Origin: CAVSMC01 sp963728935
Lineage (GTDB): Bacteria; Pseudomonadota; Gammaproteobacteria; Burkholderiales; Casimicrobiaceae
Reading direction: 5' to 3'
Assembly: GCA_963728935.1 (NCBI GenBank)
Contig: CAVSMC010000001.1
Coordinates: 1,550,001-1,614,000 of the forward strand
Length of the DNA: 64,000 nucleotides
Notes under the pieces: model-generated
Database searches by the model: none
Told to the model about the DNA's origin: nothing
Seen by the model: the letters and a program-made list of their open reading frames with translations, nothing else
Position numbers and translations under genes: made by a program
Shown here: in pieces, positions 8,059 to 16,273 of the stretch
Position numbering within the stretch: position 1 is the first letter of the stretch
Layout of the letters: each line of letters opens with the position of its first letter

Positions 8059-9380
8059 ATGCCAATGACGCGCCGGCGCTGACGTTGCGCCGGCTCGACA
8101 GCGCGTCACCGTCGTTCGATGGCGAGCTCGACGCGTTGATCGCATTCGAGGCCGCGCAGGATCCTTCGATCGATGTGACGGTCGCGGCGATCGTTGCCGA
8201 CGTTCGAGCGCGAGGCGACGCGGCGCTGCTCGAATACACGTCGCGATTCGATCGGCTCGACGCGCGCAGCGTCGCTTCGCTCGAGGTTTCGTCAGCCGAC
8301 ATGCGAGCGGCGTTCGACAGCCTGCCGGCGGCGCAGCGCGACGCGCTCGAGATCGCCGCCGCTCGCGTCCGCGCGTACCACGAACGGCAGAAGCTCACGT
8401 CGTGGACGTATCGCGACGCGGACGGCAGCGTGTTCGGCCAGCAGGTGACCGCGCTCGATCGCGTCGGGGTTTACGTGCCGGGCGGCAAGGCCGCGTATCC
8501 GTCGTCGGTGCTGATGAACGTGATCCCTGCGCACGTCGCCGGCGTGGCCGAGATCGTCATGGTCGTGCCCACTCCCGACGGCGCGCGCAATCCGCTGGTA
8601 CTTGCCGCCGCGCACATCGCGGGGGTGTCGCGTGCGTTCACGATCGGCGGCGCGCAGGCGATCGCCGCGCTCGCGTATGGGACGCAAACGGTCGCGGCCG
8701 TCGACAAGATCTGCGGTCCGGGCAACGCGTATGTCGCGGCGGCGAAGCGGCGCGTGTTCGGTGCGGTCGGCATCGACATGGTTGCCGGCGTGTCCGAAGT
8801 GCTGGTCATCGCCGATTCGTCGGCGCACGCCGACTGGGTCGCGATGGACCTTTTCGCGCAGGCCGAGCACGACGAGCTCGCGCAGGCGATCCTCGTCACG
8901 CCGGATGCTGCGCTGCTCGACGCCGTCGCCGCGAGCGCGTTACGTCAGATCGCCGAGCTTCCGCGGCGCGCGATCATCGCGGCGTCGTTCGCGAATCGCG
9001 GCGCGCTGATCAAGGTTCGCGATCTTGCCGAGGCGTGCGCGGTGGCGAATCGCGTCGCACCGGAGCACCTCGAGCTCGCCGTTGCCGACGCCGAAGCACT
9101 GCTCCCGAAAATCCGCCACGCCGGCGCGATCTTCATGGGGCACGCGTCGTCCGAATCGCTCGGCGATTACTGCGCCGGGCCGAACCACGTGCTGCCGACG
9201 GGGCGCACTGCGCGTTTTTCATCGCCGCTCGGTGTCTACGATTTCCAGAAGCGCTCGAGCGTGATCGCGATTTCCGACGCGGGCGCGCAGGCGCTCGGGC
9301 CGGTTGCCGCGACGCTCGCGCAAGGCGAGGGGTTGCACGCGCACGCCAAGAGCGCGCAATACCGGCTTCGCCGGCGCTAG
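8055..9380 (+). CDS. hisD: Histidinol dehydrogenase HisD
   Basis: 441 residues. Oxidises L-histidinol to L-histidine in two NAD-dependent steps with bound zinc. Visible signatures: LDRVGVYVPGGKAAYPSSVL, the NAD-binding IGGAQAIAALAYGT, VDKICGPGNAYVAAAKR, and the zinc/catalytic region APEHLELAVADAE with GDYCAGPNHVLPT. ATG 8055 overlaps the hisG stop. After the stop there is a 26-base gap to the inserted EthD-like gene. Confidence 0.97.
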   Translation: MNANDAPALTLRRLDSASPSFDGELDALIAFEAAQDPSIDVTVAAIVADVRARGDAALLEYTSRFDRLDARSVASLEVSSADMRAAFDSLPAAQRDALEIAAARVRAYHERQKLTSWTYRDADGSVFGQQVTALDRVGVYVPGGKAAYPSSVLMNVIPAHVAGVAEIVMVVPTPDGARNPLVLAAAHIAGVSRAFTIGGAQAIAALAYGTQTVAAVDKICGPGNAYVAAAKRRVFGAVGIDMVAGVSEVLVIADSSAHADWVAMDLFAQAEHDELAQAILVTPDAALLDAVAASALRQIAELPRRAIIAASFANRGALIKVRDLAEACAVANRVAPEHLELAVADAEALLPKIRHAGAIFMGHASSESLGDYCAGPNHVLPTGRTARFSSPLGVYDFQKRSSVIAISDAGAQALGPVAATLAQGEGLHAHAKSAQYRLRRR

Positions 9381-9406
9381 AAAATAAAACCCACGAGGAG
9401 GATCCC

Positions 9407-9715
9407 ATGGCCAAAGTGATCGCGATGTATGGCATACCAACGGATCGAGAGGCTTTCGATCGTTACTATTTCGACAAGCACGTGCCGATTGCCAAGACGA
9501 TTCCGGGACTGCGCCAATACGAGATCACGCGCGGCTCGATCACGACGCCGGACGGCATCGCGCCCTATCACCTGATCGCGATCCTCACGTTCGATTCGGT
9601 CGCCGCCGTGCAGGCCGGGCTCGCGTCGGCGCAAGGCAAGGCGACCGCGGACGACCTCGCGAATTTCGCGACCGGCGGCGTCGAGCTGATGATCGCCGAG
9701 ACCGCGCCGATCTGA
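9407..9715 (+). CDS. EthD-family protein inside the his operon
   Basis: 102 residues with the EthD/dimeric alpha-beta barrel pattern: MAKVIAMYGIPTDREAFDRY, YYFDKHVPIAKTIPGLRQYE (the conserved H-x-P-(I/L)-x2-(K/R)-x-P-G-L core), then AILTFDSVAAVQAGLASAQG. A good ribosome-binding site (GAGGAGGATCCC) precedes ATG 9407. Family members are small dimeric proteins, some accessory to monooxygenases or decarboxylases; their substrates vary. It has no known role in histidine synthesis. Its own strong RBS and its place between hisD and hisC suggest a later insertion that did not break the operon. Confidence 0.85.
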   Translation: MAKVIAMYGIPTDREAFDRYYFDKHVPIAKTIPGLRQYEITRGSITTPDGIAPYHLIAILTFDSVAAVQAGLASAQGKATADDLANFATGGVELMIAETAPI

Positions 9716-9718
9716 CCG

Positions 9719-10834
9719 ATGAACGCGACCGCACGCGCCGACCAACGCACCGTCCGATCCGTCGGCGTCGCCGACGCCGTCGCTGCGGTGGTGCGGCCGG
9801 AGATCGCCGCGCTCACCGCGTACGCGGTCGCAAAGGCGCCCGGCATGATCAAGCTCGACGCGATGGAGAGCCCGTTCGCGTTGCCGGAGCCATTGCGCAC
9901 GAAGCTCGCAGCCGCGCTCGCCGCGGTGCCGGTCAACCGCTATCCCGATGGCGGCGCCGATGCCGTCAAGGCGGCGCTTCGGGACGCTTTTGCTATTCCG
10001 GGCGAGTTGGGCGTGCTGGTCGGCAACGGCTCGGACGAGCTGATCCAGATCATCACGTGCGCTCTTGCGCGTCCCGGTGCGGTGATGCTCGCGCCCGAGC
10101 CCTCGTTCGTCATGTACGCGCGCAACGCGCTGTACAGCGGCATGCGCTTCGTCGGGGTCGCGCTGCACGAGGACTTTTCGCTCGACATCGACGCGATGCT
10201 CGCGGCGATCGCGCGCGAGCGGCCGGCGCTCGTCTATATCGCGTATCCGAACAACCCGACCGGCAATCTGTTTTCCGCCGCACACGTCGAACGCATCGCT
10301 CGCGCGACGCCGGGGCTCGTCGTCGTCGACGAGGCGTATCACGCATTCGCCGACGCGACGTTCGTGCCGCGGGTCGCCGAGTTTGCGAACCTGCTCGTGC
10401 TGCGCACGGTATCGAAGATCGGAATGGCCGGCATGCGACTCGGATACGCGATCGCCGATCCGGCGTGGATCGCCGAGCTCGACAAGGTTCGGCAACCGTA
10501 TAATCTCAACGCGCTGACGCAGGCCGCTGCTTTGGTGTTGCTGCGCGAATCCCCGACGATTGCCGGATGGGCGGCGACGTTGAAGTCGGAGCGCGCTCGG
10601 CTCGAAACGGCGCTGCAAGAGCTTCCCGATGTGACCGTGTATCCGACTCGCACCAACTTCGTGCTCGCACGCGTGCCCAACGCGCCGCGCTGGTTCGACG
10701 CGCTTGCCGGAGCCGGCCTGCTGGTGAAGAACCTGCACGGCTGGCACGCGTTGCTCGCGCACTGCCTTCGGATCACCGTCGGCACGCCCTCCGAAAACGA
10801 CGCGCTACTCGCGGCGCTGAAGGCGATTCGATGA
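9719..10834 (+). CDS. hisC: Histidinol-phosphate aminotransferase HisC
   Basis: 371 residues, PLP-dependent class II aminotransferase. Converts imidazole-acetol phosphate and glutamate to histidinol phosphate. Seen: VNRYPDGGADAVKAALR, VLVGNGSDELIQII, VYIAYPNNPTGNLFSA, LVVVDEAYHAFAD and the PLP-lysine region LRTVSKIGMAGMRLGY. The N-terminal 20 residues are variable. The stop overlaps hisB (ATGA at 10831). Confidence 0.95.
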   Translation: MNATARADQRTVRSVGVADAVAAVVRPEIAALTAYAVAKAPGMIKLDAMESPFALPEPLRTKLAAALAAVPVNRYPDGGADAVKAALRDAFAIPGELGVLVGNGSDELIQIITCALARPGAVMLAPEPSFVMYARNALYSGMRFVGVALHEDFSLDIDAMLAAIARERPALVYIAYPNNPTGNLFSAAHVERIARATPGLVVVDEAYHAFADATFVPRVAEFANLLVLRTVSKIGMAGMRLGYAIADPAWIAELDKVRQPYNLNALTQAAALVLLRESPTIAGWAATLKSERARLETALQELPDVTVYPTRTNFVLARVPNAPRWFDALAGAGLLVKNLHGWHALLAHCLRITVGTPSENDALLAALKAIR

Positions 10835-11445
10835 ACGCAGCGATTGCGCGCATGCCGCCGCGCGTCGCGAACGTCGCGCGCAAGACGGCGGAGACCGATA
10901 TCGCCGTCGAGCTCGATCTGGACGGCGAGGGTCGTGCCGAGCTCGCGACCGGCGTGCCATTCCTCGACCACATGCTCGATCAGGTGGCGCGACACGGGAT
11001 GATCGACCTCACCGTGCGTGCGCGCGGGGACCTGCATATCGACGCGCACCACACGGTCGAGGACATCGGCATCACGGTCGGGCAAGCGCTCGCGCAGGCA
11101 GTCGGCGACAAGAAAGGTCTCAACCGCTACGGCCATGCGTACGTGCCGCTCGACGAGGCGCTGTCGCGCGTCGTGCTGGATCTGTCGGGCCGGCCGGGAC
11201 TCGAGTTCCACGTCGCGTTCACGCGGGCACGGATCGGCGAATTCGACGTCGATCTCGTGCACGAATTCTTCCAGGGCTTCGCGAACCACGCGCTCGCCAC
11301 GCTGCACATCGACAATCTGCGCGGCGACAACGCGCATCATCAGGCCGAGACGGTGTTCAAGGCGTTCGCGCGCGCGCTGCGCATGGCGGTCGCGCGCGAC
11401 CCGCGTTCGGCCGGCGTCGTGCCGTCGACGAAGGGCGCGCTCTAG
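10831..11445 (+). CDS. hisB: Imidazoleglycerol-phosphate dehydratase HisB
   Basis: 204 residues, monofunctional dehydratase without the N-terminal phosphatase domain of the enterobacterial enzyme. Metal-binding motifs are clear: VPFLDHMLDQVARHG, IDAHHTVEDIGITVGQAL, FFQGFANHALATLHI and NAHHQAETVFKAFARAL. The di-manganese ligands are the HHxxE clusters. It starts on the hisC stop. Histidinol phosphatase activity must come from another gene, not in this window. Confidence 0.96.
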   Translation: MNAAIARMPPRVANVARKTAETDIAVELDLDGEGRAELATGVPFLDHMLDQVARHGMIDLTVRARGDLHIDAHHTVEDIGITVGQALAQAVGDKKGLNRYGHAYVPLDEALSRVVLDLSGRPGLEFHVAFTRARIGEFDVDLVHEFFQGFANHALATLHIDNLRGDNAHHQAETVFKAFARALRMAVARDPRSAGVVPSTKGAL

Positions 11446-11483
11446 CGTTCGATCGCGCGGGCCGTCCAACGGCCCTGTCCCGC

Positions 11484-12128
11484 ATGCCCGACATCGCCGT
11501 CGTCGACTATGGAATGGGCAATCTTCGCTCGGTGGCGAAGGCGCTCGTTCACGTCGCGCCGGAGCGCTCGATCGTCGTCACCGACGAGGCCGCCGTGATC
11601 GGCGAGGCGGCTCGCGTCGTGCTGCCGGGGCAGAGCGCCATGCCCGACTGCATGCGCGCGCTCGACGCGTGCGGGCTTCGCGACGTCGTCGTCGAGGCGG
11701 CGCGCTCGCGGCCCTTCCTCGGCATCTGCCTCGGCTTGCAGATGCTCTTCGACGACAGCGAGGAGGGTCCGACGCGCTGTCTGAGCGTGCTGCCCGGGCG
11801 TGTCGTACGCTTTCGTGACGATCGGATGACCAACGCGGACGGCGAGCGGCTCAAGGTGCCGCACATGGGCTGGAGCCCGGTGCACCAAACGCGCTCGCAT
11901 CCGCTGTGGTCCGGAATCGAGGACGGCACGCGATTCTATTTCGCGCACAGCTTCCATCCCGAGCCGCAAGACCCCGGCGACACCGCGGGGACCACCGACT
12001 ATCCATTGCCGTTTACTTGCGCCGTGGCGCGGGCTAATATCTTCGCCACGCAATTCCATCCGGAAAAATCCCACCACGCCGGATTGCGGCTCCTCGCCAA
12101 CTTTGTCGCCTGGAACGGCCGGAGCTAG
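11484..12128 (+). CDS. hisH: Imidazole glycerol phosphate synthase subunit HisH (glutaminase)
   Basis: 214 residues, class I glutamine amidotransferase that supplies ammonia to HisF. The nucleophile is in PFLGICLGLQMLF (Cys of G-I-C-L-G), the second triad part in FYFAHSFHPEP and the His-Glu pair in ATQFHPEKSHHAGLRLL. N-terminus MPDIAVVDYGMGNLRSVAKA is typical. It lies 38 bases after hisB. Confidence 0.96.
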   Translation: MPDIAVVDYGMGNLRSVAKALVHVAPERSIVVTDEAAVIGEAARVVLPGQSAMPDCMRALDACGLRDVVVEAARSRPFLGICLGLQMLFDDSEEGPTRCLSVLPGRVVRFRDDRMTNADGERLKVPHMGWSPVHQTRSHPLWSGIEDGTRFYFAHSFHPEPQDPGDTAGTTDYPLPFTCAVARANIFATQFHPEKSHHAGLRLLANFVAWNGRS

Positions 12129-12198
12129 CACGCGCGTCGCTCGCGTCGCCGGATCGTTTCGAATCGCCGGGCCCGCACCCCTCCGCAACACCTCCGCC

Positions 12199-12936
12199 AT
12201 GCAGATCATTCCCGCCATCGACATCAAGGACGGCCATTGCGTGCGCCTGAAGCAGGGCGAGATGCACACGGCGACCGTGTTCTCCGAGGATCCGGCGGCG
12301 ATGGCGCAGCATTGGCTCGAGCAGGGCGCCGAGCGGCTGCATCTGGTCGATCTGAACGGGGCGATCGCGGGCGTGCCGCGCAACGAGCTCGCGATCCGCG
12401 AGATCGTGAGCGTCATCGGCGAGGAGATCCCGGTGCAGCTCGGCGGCGGCATTCGCGATCTCGACACGATCGAGCGCTACCTCGACGACGGCATCAGCTA
12501 CGTGATCATCGGCACGGCAGCGGTCAAGAATCCGGGTTTCCTGCACGACGCGTGCTATGCGTTCCCGGGCCATATCATCGTCGGTCTCGACGCCCGCGAC
12601 GGCAAGGTCGCGACCGACGGCTGGTCGAAGCTCTCCGGCCACGACGTGATCGACCTCGCGAAGAAGTTCGAGGACTACGGCGTCGAGGCGGTCGTCTACA
12701 CCGACATCGGCCGCGACGGCATGCTGACCGGCATCAACATCGACGCCACGGCGAAGCTCGCGCGCGAGCTCAAGGTGCCGGTCATCGCCTCCGGTGGCAT
12801 CGCGTCGCTCGACGACGTGAAGGCGCTGTTGCCCTACGAGAAGGAAGGGATCATCGGCGCGATCGCCGGCCGCGCGCTCTACGACGGCAAGCTCGAGTTC
12901 AAGGCTGCGCTGAAGGCCGCGAAGGGAAAAGCGTAG
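12199..12936 (+). CDS. hisA: ProFAR isomerase HisA
   Basis: 245 residues, (beta/alpha)8 barrel that isomerises ProFAR to PRFAR. Seen: MQIIPAIDIKDGHCVRLKQG with the catalytic Asp8, VQLGGGIRDLDTIERYLDDG, VVYTDIGRDGMLTGINIDAT with the second catalytic Asp, and VIASGGIASLDDVKAL. The start ATG 12199 is chosen because the conserved strand begins there; the upstream open frame is not conserved. Confidence 0.97.
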   Translation: MQIIPAIDIKDGHCVRLKQGEMHTATVFSEDPAAMAQHWLEQGAERLHLVDLNGAIAGVPRNELAIREIVSVIGEEIPVQLGGGIRDLDTIERYLDDGISYVIIGTAAVKNPGFLHDACYAFPGHIIVGLDARDGKVATDGWSKLSGHDVIDLAKKFEDYGVEAVVYTDIGRDGMLTGINIDATAKLARELKVPVIASGGIASLDDVKALLPYEKEGIIGAIAGRALYDGKLEFKAALKAAKGKA

Positions 12937-12966
12937 CGAGCGCGATCGCAACGCGAGCCGCACCGC

Positions 12967-13731
12967 ATGGGTCTTGCCAAGCGCATCATTCCCTGCCTCG
13001 ACATCGCCGAGGGGCGCGTCGTCAAAGGCGTCAACTTCGTCAACCTGCGCGACGCCGGCGATCCCGTCGAGGCCGCGCGCCGTTACGACGAACAGGGTGC
13101 CGATGAGCTCGCGTTTCTCGACATTCGCGCGAGCCTCGAAACGCGCGGGCTGCTCTACCACATGATCGAGGCGGTCGCCGACCAGGTGTTCATCCCGCTC
13201 ACCGTCGGCGGCGGCGTCAACTCCGTCGAAGACATTCGCGCGCTGCTGAACGCCGGAGCGGACAAGGTCAGCATCAACACGGCCGGCGTGCTGAACCCCG
13301 TGCTCTACCAGGAGGCTTCCAGCCGCTACGGCGCCCAATGCATCGTCGCGGCGATCGACGCCAAGGAAACTGCGCCCGAGTCGTGGGAAGTGTTCACCCA
13401 CGGCGGTCGGCGCGCCACCGGCATCGATGCCGTCGCGTGGGCGCGCGAGGTCGTCGCGCGCGGCGCCGGCGAGATCCTGCTGACGAGCATGGACCGCGAC
13501 GGCGCGCGCACGGGCTTCGATATCGCACTCACGCGTGCGATTGTCGACAGCGTCGACGTGCCCGTGATCGCCTCGGGCGGCGTCGGAGATCTCGAGCATC
13601 TGGTCGAGGGCATTCGCGACGCCGGCGCCGACGCGGTGCTGGCGGCGTCGATCTTTCACTACGGCGAATACACGATCGCGCAGGCGAAGGCGGCGATGGA
13701 AGCCGCGGGCATCGAAATACGCGAGGTTTGA
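12967..13731 (+). CDS. hisF: Imidazole glycerol phosphate synthase subunit HisF (cyclase)
   Basis: 254 residues, barrel enzyme that uses ammonia from HisH to make imidazole glycerol phosphate and AICAR. Signatures: MGLAKRIIPCLDIAEGRVVK, FVNLRDAGDPVEAARRYDEQ, LTVGGGVNSVEDIRALLNAG, LLTSMDRDGARTGFDIALTR, VIASGGVGDLEHLVEG and ASIFHYGEYTIAQAK. Its 3' end runs into a 130-base spacer with a palindromic repeat before hisI. Confidence 0.97.
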   Translation: MGLAKRIIPCLDIAEGRVVKGVNFVNLRDAGDPVEAARRYDEQGADELAFLDIRASLETRGLLYHMIEAVADQVFIPLTVGGGVNSVEDIRALLNAGADKVSINTAGVLNPVLYQEASSRYGAQCIVAAIDAKETAPESWEVFTHGGRRATGIDAVAWAREVVARGAGEILLTSMDRDGARTGFDIALTRAIVDSVDVPVIASGGVGDLEHLVEGIRDAGADAVLAASIFHYGEYTIAQAKAAMEAAGIEIREV

Positions 13732-13758
13732 ATGGTGACGCTCACAACGCCCGCATCG

Positions 13759-13831
13759 GTCGCCCCCGCGAACGCGGCGGCCCAGTGGCGTTCGTCGCAA
13801 GACACTGGGTTCCCGCGTTCGCGGGAACGAC
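13759..13831. repeat. Palindromic dispersed repeat between hisF and hisI
   Basis: Two arms of about 29 bases (13759-13787 and 13803-13831) form an inverted repeat; the core CCCGCGAACGCGG / CCGCGTTCGCGGG is perfect and the outer parts match with a few substitutions. One strand reads in-frame as HWVPAFAGTT, a translation typical of small dispersed repeats in beta- and gammaproteobacteria. It is a REP/MITE-like sequence inside the his operon and could form a hairpin in the mRNA. Confidence 0.75.
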
Positions 13832-13862
13832 AGCCGTCGCGTTCGATGCAATGGTGATCGAA

Positions 13863-14252
13863 ATGAGCGACTGGCTCGACGACGTCAAGTGGAGCGCGGA
13901 AGGGCTCGCGCCGGTCGTCGCGCAGGAGGCGGCGAGCGGCAAGGTGCTGACGCTCGCGTGGACGAATCGCGAGGCGCTCGGCAAGACGGCCGCGAGCGGC
14001 GAGGCGCACTACTGGTCGCGCTCGCGGGCAAAGCTGTGGCGAAAGGGCGAGCAATCGGGTCATGTGCAGCGCGTACGTGAGATCCGGCTCGATTGCGACG
14101 GCGATGCGCTGCTCTATGTCGTCGAACAGGTCGGCGGCATCGCCTGCCATACCGGGCGCGAACGTTGCTTCTTCCGCCGCTTCGACGGCGAGCGATGGAT
14201 CGATGTCGAGCCCGTGATCAAGGACCCGCAGTCGATCTACGGCCATGGCTGA
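13863..14252 (+). CDS. hisI: Phosphoribosyl-AMP cyclohydrolase HisI
   Basis: 129 residues, monofunctional cyclohydrolase that opens the adenine ring of PR-AMP. Zn/Mg sites are visible: VLTLAWTNREALGKTAASGE, HYWSRSRAKLWRKGEQSGH, IRLDCDGDALLYVVEQ and the C-x6-C like GGIACHTGRERCFFRR. ATG 13863 (MSDWLDDVKW) is preferred; ATG 13851 would add MVIE. The stop overlaps hisE. Confidence 0.95.
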   Translation: MSDWLDDVKWSAEGLAPVVAQEAASGKVLTLAWTNREALGKTAASGEAHYWSRSRAKLWRKGEQSGHVQRVREIRLDCDGDALLYVVEQVGGIACHTGRERCFFRRFDGERWIDVEPVIKDPQSIYGHG

Positions 14253-14574
14253 CGACCAGCAGGACGCGCTCGACCGCGTGGCGGCGACGATCGCGTCGCG
14301 CCGCGGCGCCGATCCCGCCTCGTCGTACGTCGCATCGCTGTTCGCGAAAGGCGACGACGCGATCCTCAAGAAGATCGGCGAGGAGGCAACCGAGACGGTC
14401 ATGGCCGCGAAGGACGGTGATAAAATCCGTCTCGTGGCCGAGGTCGCGGACCTGTGGTTCCATTGCCTCGTGCTGCTCGCACGGCACGGGCTCGGTCCCG
14501 ACGCGATTCGCGACGAGCTCGCGCGCCGAGAGGGCGTGTCGGGCCACGCCGAAAAGGCGTCGCGCGGTCGCTGA
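14245..14574 (+). CDS. hisE: Phosphoribosyl-ATP pyrophosphatase HisE
   Basis: 109 residues, MazG-like all-alpha pyrophosphohydrolase. The metal-binding helix pair is KKIGEEATETVMAAKDGDKI with EVADLWFHCLVLLARHG. It acts before HisI in the pathway although encoded after it. ATG 14245 lies inside the last codons of hisI (8-base overlap). Last his gene of the operon. Confidence 0.95.
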   Translation: MADDQQDALDRVAATIASRRGADPASSYVASLFAKGDDAILKKIGEEATETVMAAKDGDKIRLVAEVADLWFHCLVLLARHGLGPDAIRDELARREGVSGHAEKASRGR

Positions 14575-14598
14575 CGCGCGCACGAGCGAGTTCCCGGC

Positions 14599-15116
14599 GT
14601 GACGTACGCCGCGTCGGCACCGCCATCGAGACGAACCGCGACGCTCTACCGCCACCGCCAGGTCGGATGGGTGATCGGCGCGGCGACCGCCGTTGCGCTC
14701 GTTCTCGCGACCGCCGTCGTGCAATCGCTCGCCGAGCGGACGATCGCGAGGGCCGGGTGGATGGTCTACGCGTTGTATGCGCTGATCATCGGCGCGGTTG
14801 CGCTGTCGGCTGGCTCGTCGTCGAAGTCGATGCCAAAGCGATCGACGCCGTTCGGCGTCGGATTGATCGGCCGGTGCTTCGACGTTGCCGACGTCCGCCC
14901 TGCGATCGCATCCGCACCCGCATAGGGGGATGGGTAATGCACTGGACGCCGTCCGGCTGGCTATACAATGTATCGGGACGGGACGCCGTGCGCGTCGAAT
15001 TCGTCTCGCAGCGTGTGGTGATGATCGGCACCGACGCCGCCGATGCACTGGTTCGCGCGATCGAAGCGGCGCGCGGGGATGCGCGACTGAACGAACGAGG
15101 TCGAGACGGCAAATGA
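14599..15116 (+). pseudogene. PH-like membrane protein gene broken by three frameshifts
   Basis: Pieces of one protein are spread over two frames. Frame of 14599: an N-terminal segment with two hydrophobic helices (WVIGAATAVALVLATAVV, WMVYALYALIIGAVALSA). Then the other frame: GWLVVEVDAKAI (about 14808-14843). Then back: FGVGLIGRCFDVADVRPAIA (about 14851-14910). Then the second frame again: GWVMHWTPSGWLYNVSGRDA to the stop at 15116. The order matches bacterial-PH-type membrane proteins (two helices, a strand-rich R-F-G-x-G-L-I region, then G-W-L-Y-N-V-S-G). The last frame ends on hinT with an ATGA overlap, as an intact operon gene would. Three single-base shifts within 120 bases mean a pseudogene or a locally bad assembly. 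Confidence 0.6.
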
Positions 15117-15481
15117 GATCCGACGGCACCGACGAGGACTGCATCTTCTGCAAGATCGTGCGCGGCGAGATTCCCGCGCAAAAGGTCTACGAGGACGAGC
15201 TGGTGCTCGCGTTCAACGACATCAAGCCGCAGGCACCGCTGCACGTGCTGGTCGTCCCGAAGCGGCACATCGCGATGCTCGACGAAGCGAGCGCGGAAGA
15301 CGCCCCGGCGCTCGGGCGCATGCTTTCGGTCGCGCCGCGGATTGCACGCGAGAACGGTTCGCCGGACGGGTTTCGCACGATCGTCAACAACGGCCGCATC
15401 GGCCGCCAGGATGTGATGCACGTGCACCTTCACGTGCTGGGCGGGCCCGAGCGGCTCGGGGCGATGCTGCCGCGCGGCTGA
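15113..15481 (+). CDS. hinT: HIT-family purine nucleoside phosphoramidase HinT
   Basis: 122 residues. The histidine triad is HVHLHVLGG (His103, 105, 107). CIFCKIVRGEIPAQKVYEDE at the N-terminus and APLHVLVVPKRHIAMLDE are typical of HinT, which hydrolyses AMP-lysine/AMP-phosphoramidates. ATG 15113 overlaps the stop of the upstream broken gene. It lies before tatA, a common betaproteobacterial order. Confidence 0.95.
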   Translation: MRSDGTDEDCIFCKIVRGEIPAQKVYEDELVLAFNDIKPQAPLHVLVVPKRHIAMLDEASAEDAPALGRMLSVAPRIARENGSPDGFRTIVNNGRIGRQDVMHVHLHVLGGPERLGAMLPRG

Positions 15482-15519
15482 CACCGCTCACGGTGCGCCG
15501 GTTTCACGAGGAGATAGAT

Positions 15520-15756
15520 ATGGGATCGTTTAGCATCTGGCACTGGTTGATCGTTCTGGTCATCGTGCTGCTGATCTTCGGCACGAAGAAGCTGCGCAAC
15601 ATCGGCCAGGATCTCGGCGGCGCCGTCAAAGGGTTCAAGGAAGGCATGAAGAGTGCCGAGGATTCCGACGCCGCGAACACGGAAACGCCGCCGCAGCAGA
15701 TCTCCGGAAAGACGATCGATGCGGAGGTCAAGAAGGAATCGTCGACCAAGCTCTGA
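15520..15756 (+). CDS. tatA: Sec-independent translocase subunit TatA
   Basis: 78 residues: MGSFSIWHWLIVLVIVLLIF is the N-terminal helix, followed by GTKKLRNIGQDLGGAVKGFK, the F-G hinge and amphipathic helix of TatA. It oligomerises to form the protein-conducting part of the twin-arginine pathway. RBS GAGGAGATAGAT precedes ATG 15520. An in-frame upstream start at 15493 is less likely. The Rieske protein encoded at 19.9 kb has a twin-arginine signal and is a likely client. Confidence 0.95.
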   Translation: MGSFSIWHWLIVLVIVLLIFGTKKLRNIGQDLGGAVKGFKEGMKSAEDSDAANTETPPQQISGKTIDAEVKKESSTKL

Positions 15757-15799
15757 TGCGCGGCTCGCTCGCCACGGCGCCCGCACCCATTCGCACACG

Positions 15800-16246
15800 A
15801 TGTTCGATATCGGCTTCTCCGAGCTCGTCCTCATCGCCGTCGTGGCGCTGATCGTGCTCGGCCCCGAGCGGCTGCCGAAGGCCGCGCGCACGATGGGGCA
15901 CTTGTTCGGGCGGCTGCAGCGCTACGTGAACGAGGTCAAGGCCGACATCAATCGCGAGATGGAGCTCGATGAGCTGCGCAAGCTCCAGCAGACGGTGCAA
16001 AGCGCGGCGCGCGATCTCGAGACGTCGATGACGAGCGTCGCGCGCGAGGTCGAGTCGGGCGTGCGCACGGTCGAATCCGAGCTCAACGCCGTGGCGACGG
16101 AGGCGACCAAGACCGACGGGGCTGCGCCATCGCCGCCCGATGCGGCGTTACTCGAGTCCGCGCGGCAGTCCGCCCCTGCATCGCACGCGGCGGCGCCAGC
16201 CGAGGCGCCGCGGCAACCGACGCTGCCGGGCTTCGACCGGATCTGA
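15800..16246 (+). CDS. tatB: Sec-independent translocase subunit TatB
   Basis: 148 residues. MFDIGFSELVLIAVVALIVL is the TatB-type helix with the conserved Glu8, then GPERLPKAARTMGHLFGRLQ. A long charged helix (residues 35-110) and a Pro/Ala-rich tail follow. TatB pairs with TatC to recognise twin-arginine signals. The gene sits 43 bases after tatA and 12 or 27 bases before tatC, depending on the tatC start. Confidence 0.95.
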   Translation: MFDIGFSELVLIAVVALIVLGPERLPKAARTMGHLFGRLQRYVNEVKADINREMELDELRKLQQTVQSAARDLETSMTSVAREVESGVRTVESELNAVATEATKTDGAAPSPPDAALLESARQSAPASHAAAPAEAPRQPTLPGFDRI

Positions 16247-16273
16247 CCGACCGGTCCGATGGACGGATTCCCG

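Noticed and set aside
12034..13851. 605-residue open frame antisense to hisA and hisF
   Set aside because: Shadow frame; no domain pattern, while hisA and hisF are complete on the plus strand.
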